This document shows, piece by piece, positions 23,314 to 31,621 of a DNA stretch of 64,000 nucleotides. Made by a program: the position numbers and the translations under genes. Every line of letters begins with the position of its first letter. The first letter of the stretch is position 1. The notes beneath the pieces are model-generated. The model saw nothing but the letters and a program-made list of their open reading frames with translations, did not search any database and had not been told where the DNA came from. The DNA lies in assembly GCF_947305105.1 (NCBI RefSeq), contig NZ_CAMZCS010000001.1, positions 248,001 to 312,000 of the forward strand, written 5' to 3'. The stretch is from an uncultured Fibrobacter sp. GTDB lineage: Bacteria > Fibrobacterota > Fibrobacteria > Fibrobacterales > Fibrobacteraceae.

Positions 23314-26064
23314 ATGAATCGTTGTCTGCTCAAAATGCCCCTGGTGCTTTTTTTGGCCTCGTGCGGTTTTTTTGACGATTCATCGTCGGGCCTTAATCCT
23401 GAAAGCGTTATTTTGGAAGATTCTCTGCCGGGAATGTTTCATGTGGTGGCAAATGGCCAACAAGTCGTTCTAGGGACAGATGTGGCTACCGCGAAAGCGA
23501 ATGAACGTACGGAAATGCATGTTCACTTCGATTACGATTTTTTGATGGGGCGCAGCGAAGTCACGTGTGGTGAGTTCAATGGCCTGATGACGCCAAGGAC
23601 AGGGCTTTTGCTACAATGTGCTAGCGATAATATCCCTGCGACGAACTTGACTTATTTTGATGCGGTTCTGTATGCCAATGAGCGGAGCAAGGTAGGTGGT
23701 TTCGATACCGCTTACACCTATGTCAATGCCGCATTCGATGCCGAAAAGCATTGTACGAATCTCGAGGGCTTCGCCTTCCATCCCGAAGTGGATGGATTTC
23801 GCTTGCCGACCGAGGCGGAATGGATGTTTGTTGTGGGAATGGTCTGGAATCCCAATTCGGGTTGGAATGCCGGCAATTCGGATTATAAGTTGCACGAAGT
23901 GTGTTCAATGGGAACGATTGAATACGGGTTCTGTGACATGGCTGGCAATGCGATGGAGTGGGTGAACGATTGGCTTGGCGGTTTTCGCGATACATCTCTC
24001 ACAAATTATGTAGGACCACCCGATGGTGGCACGCTTGGAGAGCGCATCGTGAAAGGCGGTAGTTTCCGCAGCGAAGTCTCTTCCATGAAACTTTACAGTC
24101 GCGGCGATGTATATACGGTGACGTCTTCGACTTTGGCGGACTATGTCGGATTCAGGCTTGCGTTTGGCAAGATTCCCAATGCAACGTGGATGAGTTCCAG
24201 TGGGAAAGCCTCGTCGAGCCGCATTGTGCTTTTGGCCAATTCATCGACGATTCATTCCCAGACGGGAACGTTCCGCACGAAACTCGCATTCCGCAACGAC
24301 TTGACCGGGAACTTGGCCTTTGTCGATTATTCTGGCGGAATCCTTTCGGCAACCGAAATCACAGATACTATCGATGTGTTCCATCCAGATATTTCTCCCG
24401 ACGGCAAGAGGGTCGCTTTCTGCACAGGTCTCGAAGGCGTATCGGGGAAGTCGGCTCTTTACGTGCGCGACTTGAATGCAGACGGGACAAACCTCGTGAA
24501 GCTCGATGTGGAATCGGCGGCTATCCCGCGCTGGCGTGTACTTGAAAATGGAGATACAGCCATTGTCTACGTGACAGATGCCGGCAATAATGCGGATGAA
24601 TTCGCATTCAAGGGGGCTTCCACTTGGCAGGTCCGGTTTGCTAACGGCGTGTTCGGTATGCCAGAAAAACTGTTTGACGGGGCGTACCACGGCGGTGTCA
24701 GCAACGATAATTTGTTTGCCGTGACTGGAGCGCGTCTCCTCCGAGCCAACGTTCTTGGGCAAGATGTGGTTTGGTACAATGGAGAACAGGCTTGTAACGC
24801 CTCGCTGGCTAAGGATTCCAGCAAACGGACCCTATTCTTGGATTTTGGCGGAACGACGGGAAGGGCTTTTGTGGGCGATGATTATGGAACGCATGCAAGA
24901 CTTTTAGTGGTGGACAGCTCCGGAAACTTGGTCCAGACGGTCGCGGCTCCCAACGGTTACACATTCGATCATACTGAGTGGACGTCCAGTGGCAACTTGG
25001 CTGTGGCCACTTTGACAAACATCAATGGTGCCCATGAGAAGGTTGTCCTCATAAACCTTTCGGATGGTAGTGTTGTCGACCTTGTCGAAGGGGACGAACT
25101 TTGGCATCCCGCTCTTTGGGTGCAACGGGAAAATTTTGTGGCAAATGTCTTGCTCGATCCGGATAGTGCAGGAGTCTATTTGACCGTGACGGACGACCCT
25201 GCTGCGGCAATCTTGCGCTATAAATTGGAACTGCTTTGGACATATAAGGATTGGGCTAATGTCATTGTCCTAGGTTCTTCGCGCCCTCAGGGAGGGATTG
25301 TTTCGAATAACCTGCCCGAACCCTTTAGGACCTTGAATCTTGCGAATGTCCCGAATATGATGACCGTTTCGGATTACCTTGCCCGTAACTATGTTTTCCC
25401 GCATGTTAAAAACTTGAAGTACCTCGTAGTTTCTTTGGATATTGATTTGTGGCATAAAGAAGAACATAGTGAATACAATTTCTTCTATAAGAATTACAAG
25501 AAGTATCCGGGATTCGTGTACGACGAAAATCATGATTTTTGGAAGAATGGCTATCCCGAGGGTTTGGCGGAAATGACGACATATTCAATGGGGATGGAAT
25601 ACTACCAGAATGTCTTCATTCCTTCCCGGGGATACGATTATGCACAACCGGGAACTTGGGAGGAATTTCCTGCTGTTGAAAATGACAGTACATGGATGAG
25701 TTCCTGTTCGGAGAATTTTTACGCGGCTCTATCTCATCTAGAAAATATCTTGAAAATGGCGGAGAATCGCAGTGTTTACGTCATAGGGGTTGTGTTCCCG
25801 CAGAGCCCGAATTACCGGAATACGGGCTCGTTTGGCCGCTATGGAATCCGCAGAAGCGAAGCTCCGAGACTGTTGAAAGAAATCGAGAACCTTAAAACCG
25901 CCTATCCGCATTTTGTTTTTTGGGATGAAAATAAGATGGGCTTCCATGACTATACCGACATCATGGCATCCAATAGGGACCACCTGAGTGCTTATGGCGC
26001 GATACAGTTTACGGAGCGATTGAATATATTGCTAGATAGCCTCGAAGGAATCGTGCGTCCTTAA
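23314..26064 (+). CDS. Large surface lipoprotein C: FGE-like + propeller + SGNH-like domain
   Basis: A 916-residue paralogue of A (lipobox VLFLASCG). The FGE-like domain (about 45-300) has RLPTEAEW, AGNAMEWVNDW and GGSFRSE without the Cys pair. The propeller follows (HPDISPDGKRVAF, DELWHPALW), then the SGNH-like domain with GSSRP (about 653), VVSLDIDLW, VVFPQSPNYRNTGSFGRYG and DHLSAYGA (about 888). Transcription may restart at a TATCTTTA element 4 nt before the ATG. It is 28 bp after B. Probably an outer-surface lipoprotein; enzymatic role inferred only from the SGNH motifs. Confidence 0.82.
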   Translation: MNRCLLKMPLVLFLASCGFFDDSSSGLNPESVILEDSLPGMFHVVANGQQVVLGTDVATAKANERTEMHVHFDYDFLMGRSEVTCGEFNGLMTPRTGLLLQCASDNIPATNLTYFDAVLYANERSKVGGFDTAYTYVNAAFDAEKHCTNLEGFAFHPEVDGFRLPTEAEWMFVVGMVWNPNSGWNAGNSDYKLHEVCSMGTIEYGFCDMAGNAMEWVNDWLGGFRDTSLTNYVGPPDGGTLGERIVKGGSFRSEVSSMKLYSRGDVYTVTSSTLADYVGFRLAFGKIPNATWMSSSGKASSSRIVLLANSSTIHSQTGTFRTKLAFRNDLTGNLAFVDYSGGILSATEITDTIDVFHPDISPDGKRVAFCTGLEGVSGKSALYVRDLNADGTNLVKLDVESAAIPRWRVLENGDTAIVYVTDAGNNADEFAFKGASTWQVRFANGVFGMPEKLFDGAYHGGVSNDNLFAVTGARLLRANVLGQDVVWYNGEQACNASLAKDSSKRTLFLDFGGTTGRAFVGDDYGTHARLLVVDSSGNLVQTVAAPNGYTFDHTEWTSSGNLAVATLTNINGAHEKVVLINLSDGSVVDLVEGDELWHPALWVQRENFVANVLLDPDSAGVYLTVTDDPAAAILRYKLELLWTYKDWANVIVLGSSRPQGGIVSNNLPEPFRTLNLANVPNMMTVSDYLARNYVFPHVKNLKYLVVSLDIDLWHKEEHSEYNFFYKNYKKYPGFVYDENHDFWKNGYPEGLAEMTTYSMGMEYYQNVFIPSRGYDYAQPGTWEEFPAVENDSTWMSSCSENFYAALSHLENILKMAENRSVYVIGVVFPQSPNYRNTGSFGRYGIRRSEAPRLLKEIENLKTAYPHFVFWDENKMGFHDYTDIMASNRDHLSAYGAIQFTERLNILLDSLEGIVRP

Positions 26065-26073
26065 GTGTGTTAT

Positions 26074-26081
26074 TATATTTG
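26074..26081 (+). promoter_or_regulatory. TATATTTG promoter element before lipoprotein D
   Basis: Exact TAnnTTTG match 8 nt before the ATG at 26090, located in the short gap after lipoprotein C. Confidence 0.5.
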
Positions 26082-26089
26082 ATTTTATT

Positions 26090-28813
26090 ATGATGAGAAT
26101 TTTCCGGCAGTTCTTTTTTGTAACCTTCGTTTCTTTGTATTGGGCGTGTACGGATTCTACGGAAAAACTTTCGCAGCCCAATATTCCGAATGTTCCAGAA
26201 GATTATGATTATACGGAAAATGATTTGCAACATCTGGGAATGGTGAAAGTCCATGCTGCGGGACATTCGGTTCTTTTAGGGACGAATGATTCGCTTTCGA
26301 CATCTCGTGAACATCCGCAGATGAAGGTGGAATTCTCCTACGATTATTCCATTAGCGCACACGAGGTGACTCATGCTGAGTATGCCGAAGTGATGGGGGG
26401 GGCTGCCGACGAGATTAACAGGTTCCTGCCTATACGTAACGTGACTTATTACGATGCCATTCTAATGGCTAACAGGAAAAGCATCAAGGACGGGTTCGAT
26501 ACTGTTTATACTTATTCAAAAAAGAATCATAATGCTATCGGAAATTGCATCAACATGGCGGATCTTGTTTTCCACCCGGAGGTCGAAGGCTACCGTTTGC
26601 CGACCGAAGCGGAATGGGTTTATGCCGCCTCACTCGACTTTGTTCCGGAAAATTCTTGGAACGGTGGAAATTCCGGCTACGATTTGCACGATTATTGCTC
26701 CAAAGGAGTTCGCTCTTCGGGCCTTTGCGACATGGAAGGCAATGTCAAGGAATGGGTGAACGATTGGTTGGGATTTTTCCGCGATACGACGGTCGAGAAT
26801 TATGTAGGAGCTCCTGATGGCGGGAGCCTTGGCGAACGCGTCCTCAAGGGCGGTTCCTATAGGGATGACATCGCGAATATCAACCTGTATTCCCGCGGCG
26901 ATATCTATACAGTCACATCTTCGACGCTTGCACCGTATGTCGGTTTCCGTCTGGCTTTTGGCCCCATCCCGGATCCTGTCTGGCTCAGTGAAAATGGTAT
27001 TGCGACAAGTTCTAGAGTGTTCCCCTCGGCAACATCGATGAATGTGCGCACGAAAACGGGAACGTTCCATTCGAAATTGGCCTTCCGTAACGAGACTTCG
27101 GGGAACATCTCCTTTATCGATTATATGAACGGGACGCTTTCTGTCTTGGAAATTCCCGACACGATAGATTCCTACCATCCCGACATTTCTCCCGATGGGA
27201 GCAAGGTGGCATTCTGTACAAAGGCCGAAGGCATTCCCGGAAATTCGGCCCTTTACGTGCGCGACTTGAAGGCTGTGGATTCCAAGGTGGTCCGGCTGGA
27301 TGTGGAAAGCGCCGCTATCCCGCGCTGGAATGTGACGGCTGCCGGCGATACGGTCATAGTCTATGTGACCGATGGTGGAACCAACGACGATATGTCTGTC
27401 TGGAAATCCCAATCGACATGGCTGGTCAAGTTTGCCGGTGGCAAGTTCGGCAAGCCGGAAAAGCTCTTTGACGGAACGTACAATGGTGGAGTCAGTGATG
27501 ACCGCAAACTCGCCGTTTCGGGAGCAAGGCTTTTGCGTGCATGGATGACGGACAAGGATTCCTTGTGGTTCGGCGGCAAGCAGGCCTGTAACGCATCGCT
27601 TTCCAAGGATGGCTCCAAGCGTACCGCATTCCTGGACTTTGGCGAAAAAACAGACGATAATTTTGTGGGCGAAACGTATAGGGCGCATGAACGCCTGCTG
27701 ATTGTCGACAGTACGGGGCAGCTGATCCAGTCCGTCAAGGCCCCCGAGGGCTACACCTTTGACCATGTGGAATGGGTCTCGAAAACGAATTTGGTTGTGG
27801 GTACGCTGGTGACGCCTTCCGGAAACCATTCCAAAATTTCGCTGACAGATTTGAACGATTCCAGTACGATTATCCTTGCCGAAGGTGACGAACTTTGGCA
27901 CCCATGCTTGTGGGTCAATCCCGATTTGTCCGTGAATGGGAACTCCAGTGTGAACATCGATAGTGCCGGAATGTACTACAGCGACCGTTTGCCCTATTAC
28001 TCTGTGGAACTCCGTGTGAAAATGGAAAACTTCTGGACTCGCATGGATTCGGTCACGGCGGTGGCCATGGGCAGTTCCCGCACGTTGTTCGGCCTGTACG
28101 AGAAACAGTTTAAGTCGGTGAACATGTTGAACATGGCGTATTCTTCGGGTGACCTTTACGGTGCAGAATATCTGCTGAAAAATTACATGTTCAACCATCT
28201 GCCTCGTTTCAAGTACCTTGTCCTGGAAATCTCGCCCGACATGTTCTGGCGTAGCGCCGATGAATCGTGGAATCCGATTTTGGAACATGCGGTCGGTTAT
28301 GCTTACGATGCCAACCACAATTTCTGGATGGACAGCATTCCGGACGGGTTCATGGAGGCTGTGAAAGATGCCCCGAAGCCCATTTCGGTATTGATGCACC
28401 CGTACGATTTCGAGAACTTCCTGTTGCCTTCGACTTCTTGGTACACACCGGATGTCGTTGCAGATACGATGGCGATGAAGCTTGACGATGAAATTGTGGG
28501 CGTGAATATGAAGGTGTTCGCATCCATTGTCGACATGTGCAAAAAACATGGCGTGACGGTTGTTGCTCTTGTAATTCCGCGCCATGCGGGGTACAAAGAT
28601 ACAGGTGCGTTCGGCATGTATGGGCCGAGCCGCTCGGTCACGCAGGATTTGTTTGATTCTCTCCAAAAATACGATGTCGTGTGGATGGACGAAAACAAGT
28701 GGGGCAAGCACGATTATCAAGATGAATCGATGGGATATAACATGGATCATTTGAGCTATATCGGCGCATATAAATTGAGCGAAAGAGTTGATGCCAAGTT
28801 GAAAAAGTTATAA
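26090..28813 (+). CDS. Large surface lipoprotein D: FGE-like + propeller + SGNH-like domain
   Basis: A 907-residue paralogue. The signal ends LYWACTDS, lipobox Cys about 20. FGE-like domain about 45-300 (RLPTEAEW, EGNVKEWVNDW, GGSYRDD; no Cys pair). The propeller about 325-620 (HPDISPDGSKVAF, DELWHPCLW) and SGNH-like domain with GSSRT (about 659), VVALVIPRHAGYKDTGAFG and MDHLSYIGA (about 885). It is the most diverged in the SGNH part (FPQSP becomes IPRHA). A TATATTTG element lies 8 nt before the ATG. It ends 9 bp before paralogue E. Confidence 0.82.
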   Translation: MMRIFRQFFFVTFVSLYWACTDSTEKLSQPNIPNVPEDYDYTENDLQHLGMVKVHAAGHSVLLGTNDSLSTSREHPQMKVEFSYDYSISAHEVTHAEYAEVMGGAADEINRFLPIRNVTYYDAILMANRKSIKDGFDTVYTYSKKNHNAIGNCINMADLVFHPEVEGYRLPTEAEWVYAASLDFVPENSWNGGNSGYDLHDYCSKGVRSSGLCDMEGNVKEWVNDWLGFFRDTTVENYVGAPDGGSLGERVLKGGSYRDDIANINLYSRGDIYTVTSSTLAPYVGFRLAFGPIPDPVWLSENGIATSSRVFPSATSMNVRTKTGTFHSKLAFRNETSGNISFIDYMNGTLSVLEIPDTIDSYHPDISPDGSKVAFCTKAEGIPGNSALYVRDLKAVDSKVVRLDVESAAIPRWNVTAAGDTVIVYVTDGGTNDDMSVWKSQSTWLVKFAGGKFGKPEKLFDGTYNGGVSDDRKLAVSGARLLRAWMTDKDSLWFGGKQACNASLSKDGSKRTAFLDFGEKTDDNFVGETYRAHERLLIVDSTGQLIQSVKAPEGYTFDHVEWVSKTNLVVGTLVTPSGNHSKISLTDLNDSSTIILAEGDELWHPCLWVNPDLSVNGNSSVNIDSAGMYYSDRLPYYSVELRVKMENFWTRMDSVTAVAMGSSRTLFGLYEKQFKSVNMLNMAYSSGDLYGAEYLLKNYMFNHLPRFKYLVLEISPDMFWRSADESWNPILEHAVGYAYDANHNFWMDSIPDGFMEAVKDAPKPISVLMHPYDFENFLLPSTSWYTPDVVADTMAMKLDDEIVGVNMKVFASIVDMCKKHGVTVVALVIPRHAGYKDTGAFGMYGPSRSVTQDLFDSLQKYDVVWMDENKWGKHDYQDESMGYNMDHLSYIGAYKLSERVDAKLKKL

Positions 28814-28822
28814 GAGGGAATT

Positions 28823-31615
28823 TTGCGGATCAAGAAGAAAATAGGGATAGGATTTTTTTGTCTGCTTTTGTTGGCGTGTTCGACAAATGACCTTTCTTCT
28901 ATAAATTCGGAAAATCCGCCTATAGGGAATGTGTTCAATTTGGAACAAGATTGGCGTCATGTCGATCTTCCCGATACTGTGGTCGTATTGGGTTCCGACA
29001 TGCGCAATGTCCCTGCTAGTGAACGCCCGCAAATGAGAGTCTCGCTAAAAAATGATTTTTTCTTGATGCGCCATGAGGTGACTTGTGGCGAATTTAATGC
29101 GTTGATGAACCCGTCGCATGGCCTTGTCTTGAAATGTTCCAAAAAAGATGTCCCGGCAACGAATGTTACCTTTTATGACGCAGTGCTTTATGCGAACGAA
29201 TTGAGCAAGAATCAAAATATGGATACGGCTTATTCGTATTCTGTCGCGGTTTATGATAAAGACAAGCATTGCGTGAATTTGGAAGGTTTTGTATTCCATC
29301 CCGAGGTCAATGCGTTTCGGTTGCCTACGGAGGCCGAATGGGTTTATGTCGCATCGAAAAACTGGGATTCGGCAAAAGGTTGGACTGCCGACAATTCAGA
29401 ATATAAACTGCATCCGGTCTGTAGCCTTGCCTCTGAAAATGATTTCTGCGACATGATGGGCAATGCGATGGAATGGGTGAATGATTGGCTCGGAAATTTA
29501 CAGGATACCATTGTCCCTAATTATGTGGGAGCTACTGACGGGGGCGCATTCGATCAGCGTGTTGTCAAGGGCGGGAGTTTCCGCAATGCCGCTGCGACTA
29601 TCACTCTGTTTAGCAGAGGGGATGTGTATAAGGTGACGTCTTCGTCGCTTTCGGATTATCTGGGTTTCCGGTTGGCTTTTGGTTCTATCTCAAATCCGAC
29701 TTGGATGTTTGGAAATGGTAAAATATCCGGTTCTAAAATAGTTCCGGTTGCAAGCTTGAATAAATTGCAGAGCTATATCTCTTCAAAGAACATAAAACTT
29801 GCATTCCGTGACGATTTATCTGGGAATCTAGCCTATATCGACTATATGGGGAGTGGCTTGTCTGTGTTCGAAATAGACGATTCCCTAGACGTTTATCATC
29901 CCGAAATTTCGCCCGATGGGAAAAAGGTGGCTTTCTGTACTGGAATCGAAGGTGTTTCTGGCGAATCTCAATTGTATGTTCGCGACTTGAATGCGGAAGG
30001 GGCAAATCTCGTAAAACTTGATGTGAAGAATGCTGCCATTCCCCGTTGGCGTGTCCTTGACAATGGGGACACAGTTATCGTATATGTGAGCGGTTCGGGG
30101 AATAATAGTGACGATGCGGAATTTAGTAAGTCTTCCACCTGGCAGGTAGCTTTTGCTGGAGGCCAGTTTGGTACGCCCCAAAAACTTTTTGACGGGGCGT
30201 ATCATGGAGGAATTAGCGAAGACAACGGCCTTGCTGTTTCGGGCTCGAAACTTTTGCGCGCTCGAATAGCGGCTTCAGGGGCTACAGTTATGGATAATGC
30301 CCGTGATACAGTATGGTTTGGCGGGAATCAAGCTTGTAATGTGTCTTTGGCGCAAGATTACAGCAAACGTACTCTTTTCTTGGATTTTGCTGGAGAAGCG
30401 GGCAAGGCTTTTGTTGGTGAAAAATACGCAGTGCATGAGCGGTTGTTTGTCGCAGACAGTACGGGCAAGTTAATCCAGTCTGTTGCAGCACCTCCGGGCT
30501 ATGTTTTTGACCATACGGAATGGGTCTTGAAAAACGGGAAATTTGTTGTGGCGACACTTTCGAATGCAAATGGAGCCCATTCAAAAATTGTATTGATGAA
30601 CTTGTCGGACAGCAGCCACATTGAACTGGTTGAAGGCGATGAATTGTGGCATCCGAGTCTTTGGATCGACCTTGACAATTCTTCGTCTAGAGACACGGGT
30701 GACATCTCTGGAGAAACAATTGACCCCTCGCTGGATTTGGATAGTGTAGGCGTATATTTTACCGAAGGAATGGAGTGGACCCATGAAGTTTTAGCCATAA
30801 AGATGAAGATTCTTTTTGACTATATGGACGAAATAGAGTATCTCTGTGTGGGCAGTTCCCGTGTAGAAGATGGTATTTATGCGACGAAAATTACGTCGGG
30901 ATTTGCGGTCAATATGGGGCATCCTGGGAATGATATGGATGCGTCCTTGTATATTGCTGAAAATTACGGATTTAACCACCTGAAAAAATTGAAGGCCGTG
31001 GTTGTGGCTTTGGATTTTGATTTGTGGCAGATGACAACGGAATTCACTGAAAAAATGTTCTGTTGCTTGCCCGGTTTTGTTTATGATGCGAATCATGCGT
31101 TCTGGCCGGATGGATTACCCACTGGATTTCATGTAGCTAGGGACCGGTCGTACAAAGTTTCTCAGGCGGGGCATTTGCTGTATTACGGATCCCGCGGGTA
31201 CCTCATGAACAATCCGGCGGAATGGGGGAGTGTGCTTGTTGAATCGGATTCTACATGGGCCGATCGGAATTATGCAGCAGTACAATGGAATTTGGACAGA
31301 CTTTCTGCGTTCTTGTCACAGGCTATTTCTAAGGGAATTTATGTGGTGGGGGTTGTTTTCCCGCAGAATCCTGCATATAAGAATACAGGCTCGTTCGGCC
31401 GTTATGGGCCTTCTCGGAGTGTTGCAGAACGGATCATGAAAGCCCTTGCCGACATGGAACAGTTGTATCCCAATTTCGTTGTGATGGATGAAAATAAGAT
31501 GGGGAATCATGATTATACCGATTCCATGGCTTTGAATTCTGACCATTTGAGTGCATTGGGTGCTGAATTGGTATCTTCTCGGTTGGACTCTTTACTTGAA
31601 TCGATAATAAAGTAA
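28823..31615 (+). CDS. Large surface lipoprotein E: FGE-like + propeller + SGNH-like domain
   Basis: A 930-residue paralogue starting at a TTG (28823) with a strong GAGGGA ribosome site; lipobox LLLLACS. FGE-like domain with RLPTEAEW, MGNAMEWVNDWLG and GGSFRNA (no Cys pair); propeller (HPEISPDGKKVAF, DELWHPSLW); SGNH-like domain with GSSRV (about 675), VVALDFDLW, VVFPQNPAYKNTGSFG and SDHLSALGA (about 906). The 9-bp gap after D and the ribosome site show co-transcription with D. Base composition of C-E is like the rest of the window, so recent transfer is not evident. Role unknown. Confidence 0.82.
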   Translation: MRIKKKIGIGFFCLLLLACSTNDLSSINSENPPIGNVFNLEQDWRHVDLPDTVVVLGSDMRNVPASERPQMRVSLKNDFFLMRHEVTCGEFNALMNPSHGLVLKCSKKDVPATNVTFYDAVLYANELSKNQNMDTAYSYSVAVYDKDKHCVNLEGFVFHPEVNAFRLPTEAEWVYVASKNWDSAKGWTADNSEYKLHPVCSLASENDFCDMMGNAMEWVNDWLGNLQDTIVPNYVGATDGGAFDQRVVKGGSFRNAAATITLFSRGDVYKVTSSSLSDYLGFRLAFGSISNPTWMFGNGKISGSKIVPVASLNKLQSYISSKNIKLAFRDDLSGNLAYIDYMGSGLSVFEIDDSLDVYHPEISPDGKKVAFCTGIEGVSGESQLYVRDLNAEGANLVKLDVKNAAIPRWRVLDNGDTVIVYVSGSGNNSDDAEFSKSSTWQVAFAGGQFGTPQKLFDGAYHGGISEDNGLAVSGSKLLRARIAASGATVMDNARDTVWFGGNQACNVSLAQDYSKRTLFLDFAGEAGKAFVGEKYAVHERLFVADSTGKLIQSVAAPPGYVFDHTEWVLKNGKFVVATLSNANGAHSKIVLMNLSDSSHIELVEGDELWHPSLWIDLDNSSSRDTGDISGETIDPSLDLDSVGVYFTEGMEWTHEVLAIKMKILFDYMDEIEYLCVGSSRVEDGIYATKITSGFAVNMGHPGNDMDASLYIAENYGFNHLKKLKAVVVALDFDLWQMTTEFTEKMFCCLPGFVYDANHAFWPDGLPTGFHVARDRSYKVSQAGHLLYYGSRGYLMNNPAEWGSVLVESDSTWADRNYAAVQWNLDRLSAFLSQAISKGIYVVGVVFPQNPAYKNTGSFGRYGPSRSVAERIMKALADMEQLYPNFVVMDENKMGNHDYTDSMALNSDHLSALGAELVSSRLDSLLESIIK

Positions 31616-31621
31616 CGCTGA

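Noticed and set aside
26630-28750. 706-codon minus-strand open frame
   Set aside because: Antisense to lipoprotein D; no signal, no family, His/Arg-rich composition typical of shadow frames.
15786-31615. Lipoproteins A-E as true formylglycine-generating enzymes
   Set aside because: The catalytic cysteine pair is absent in all five and no sulfatase gene is nearby.
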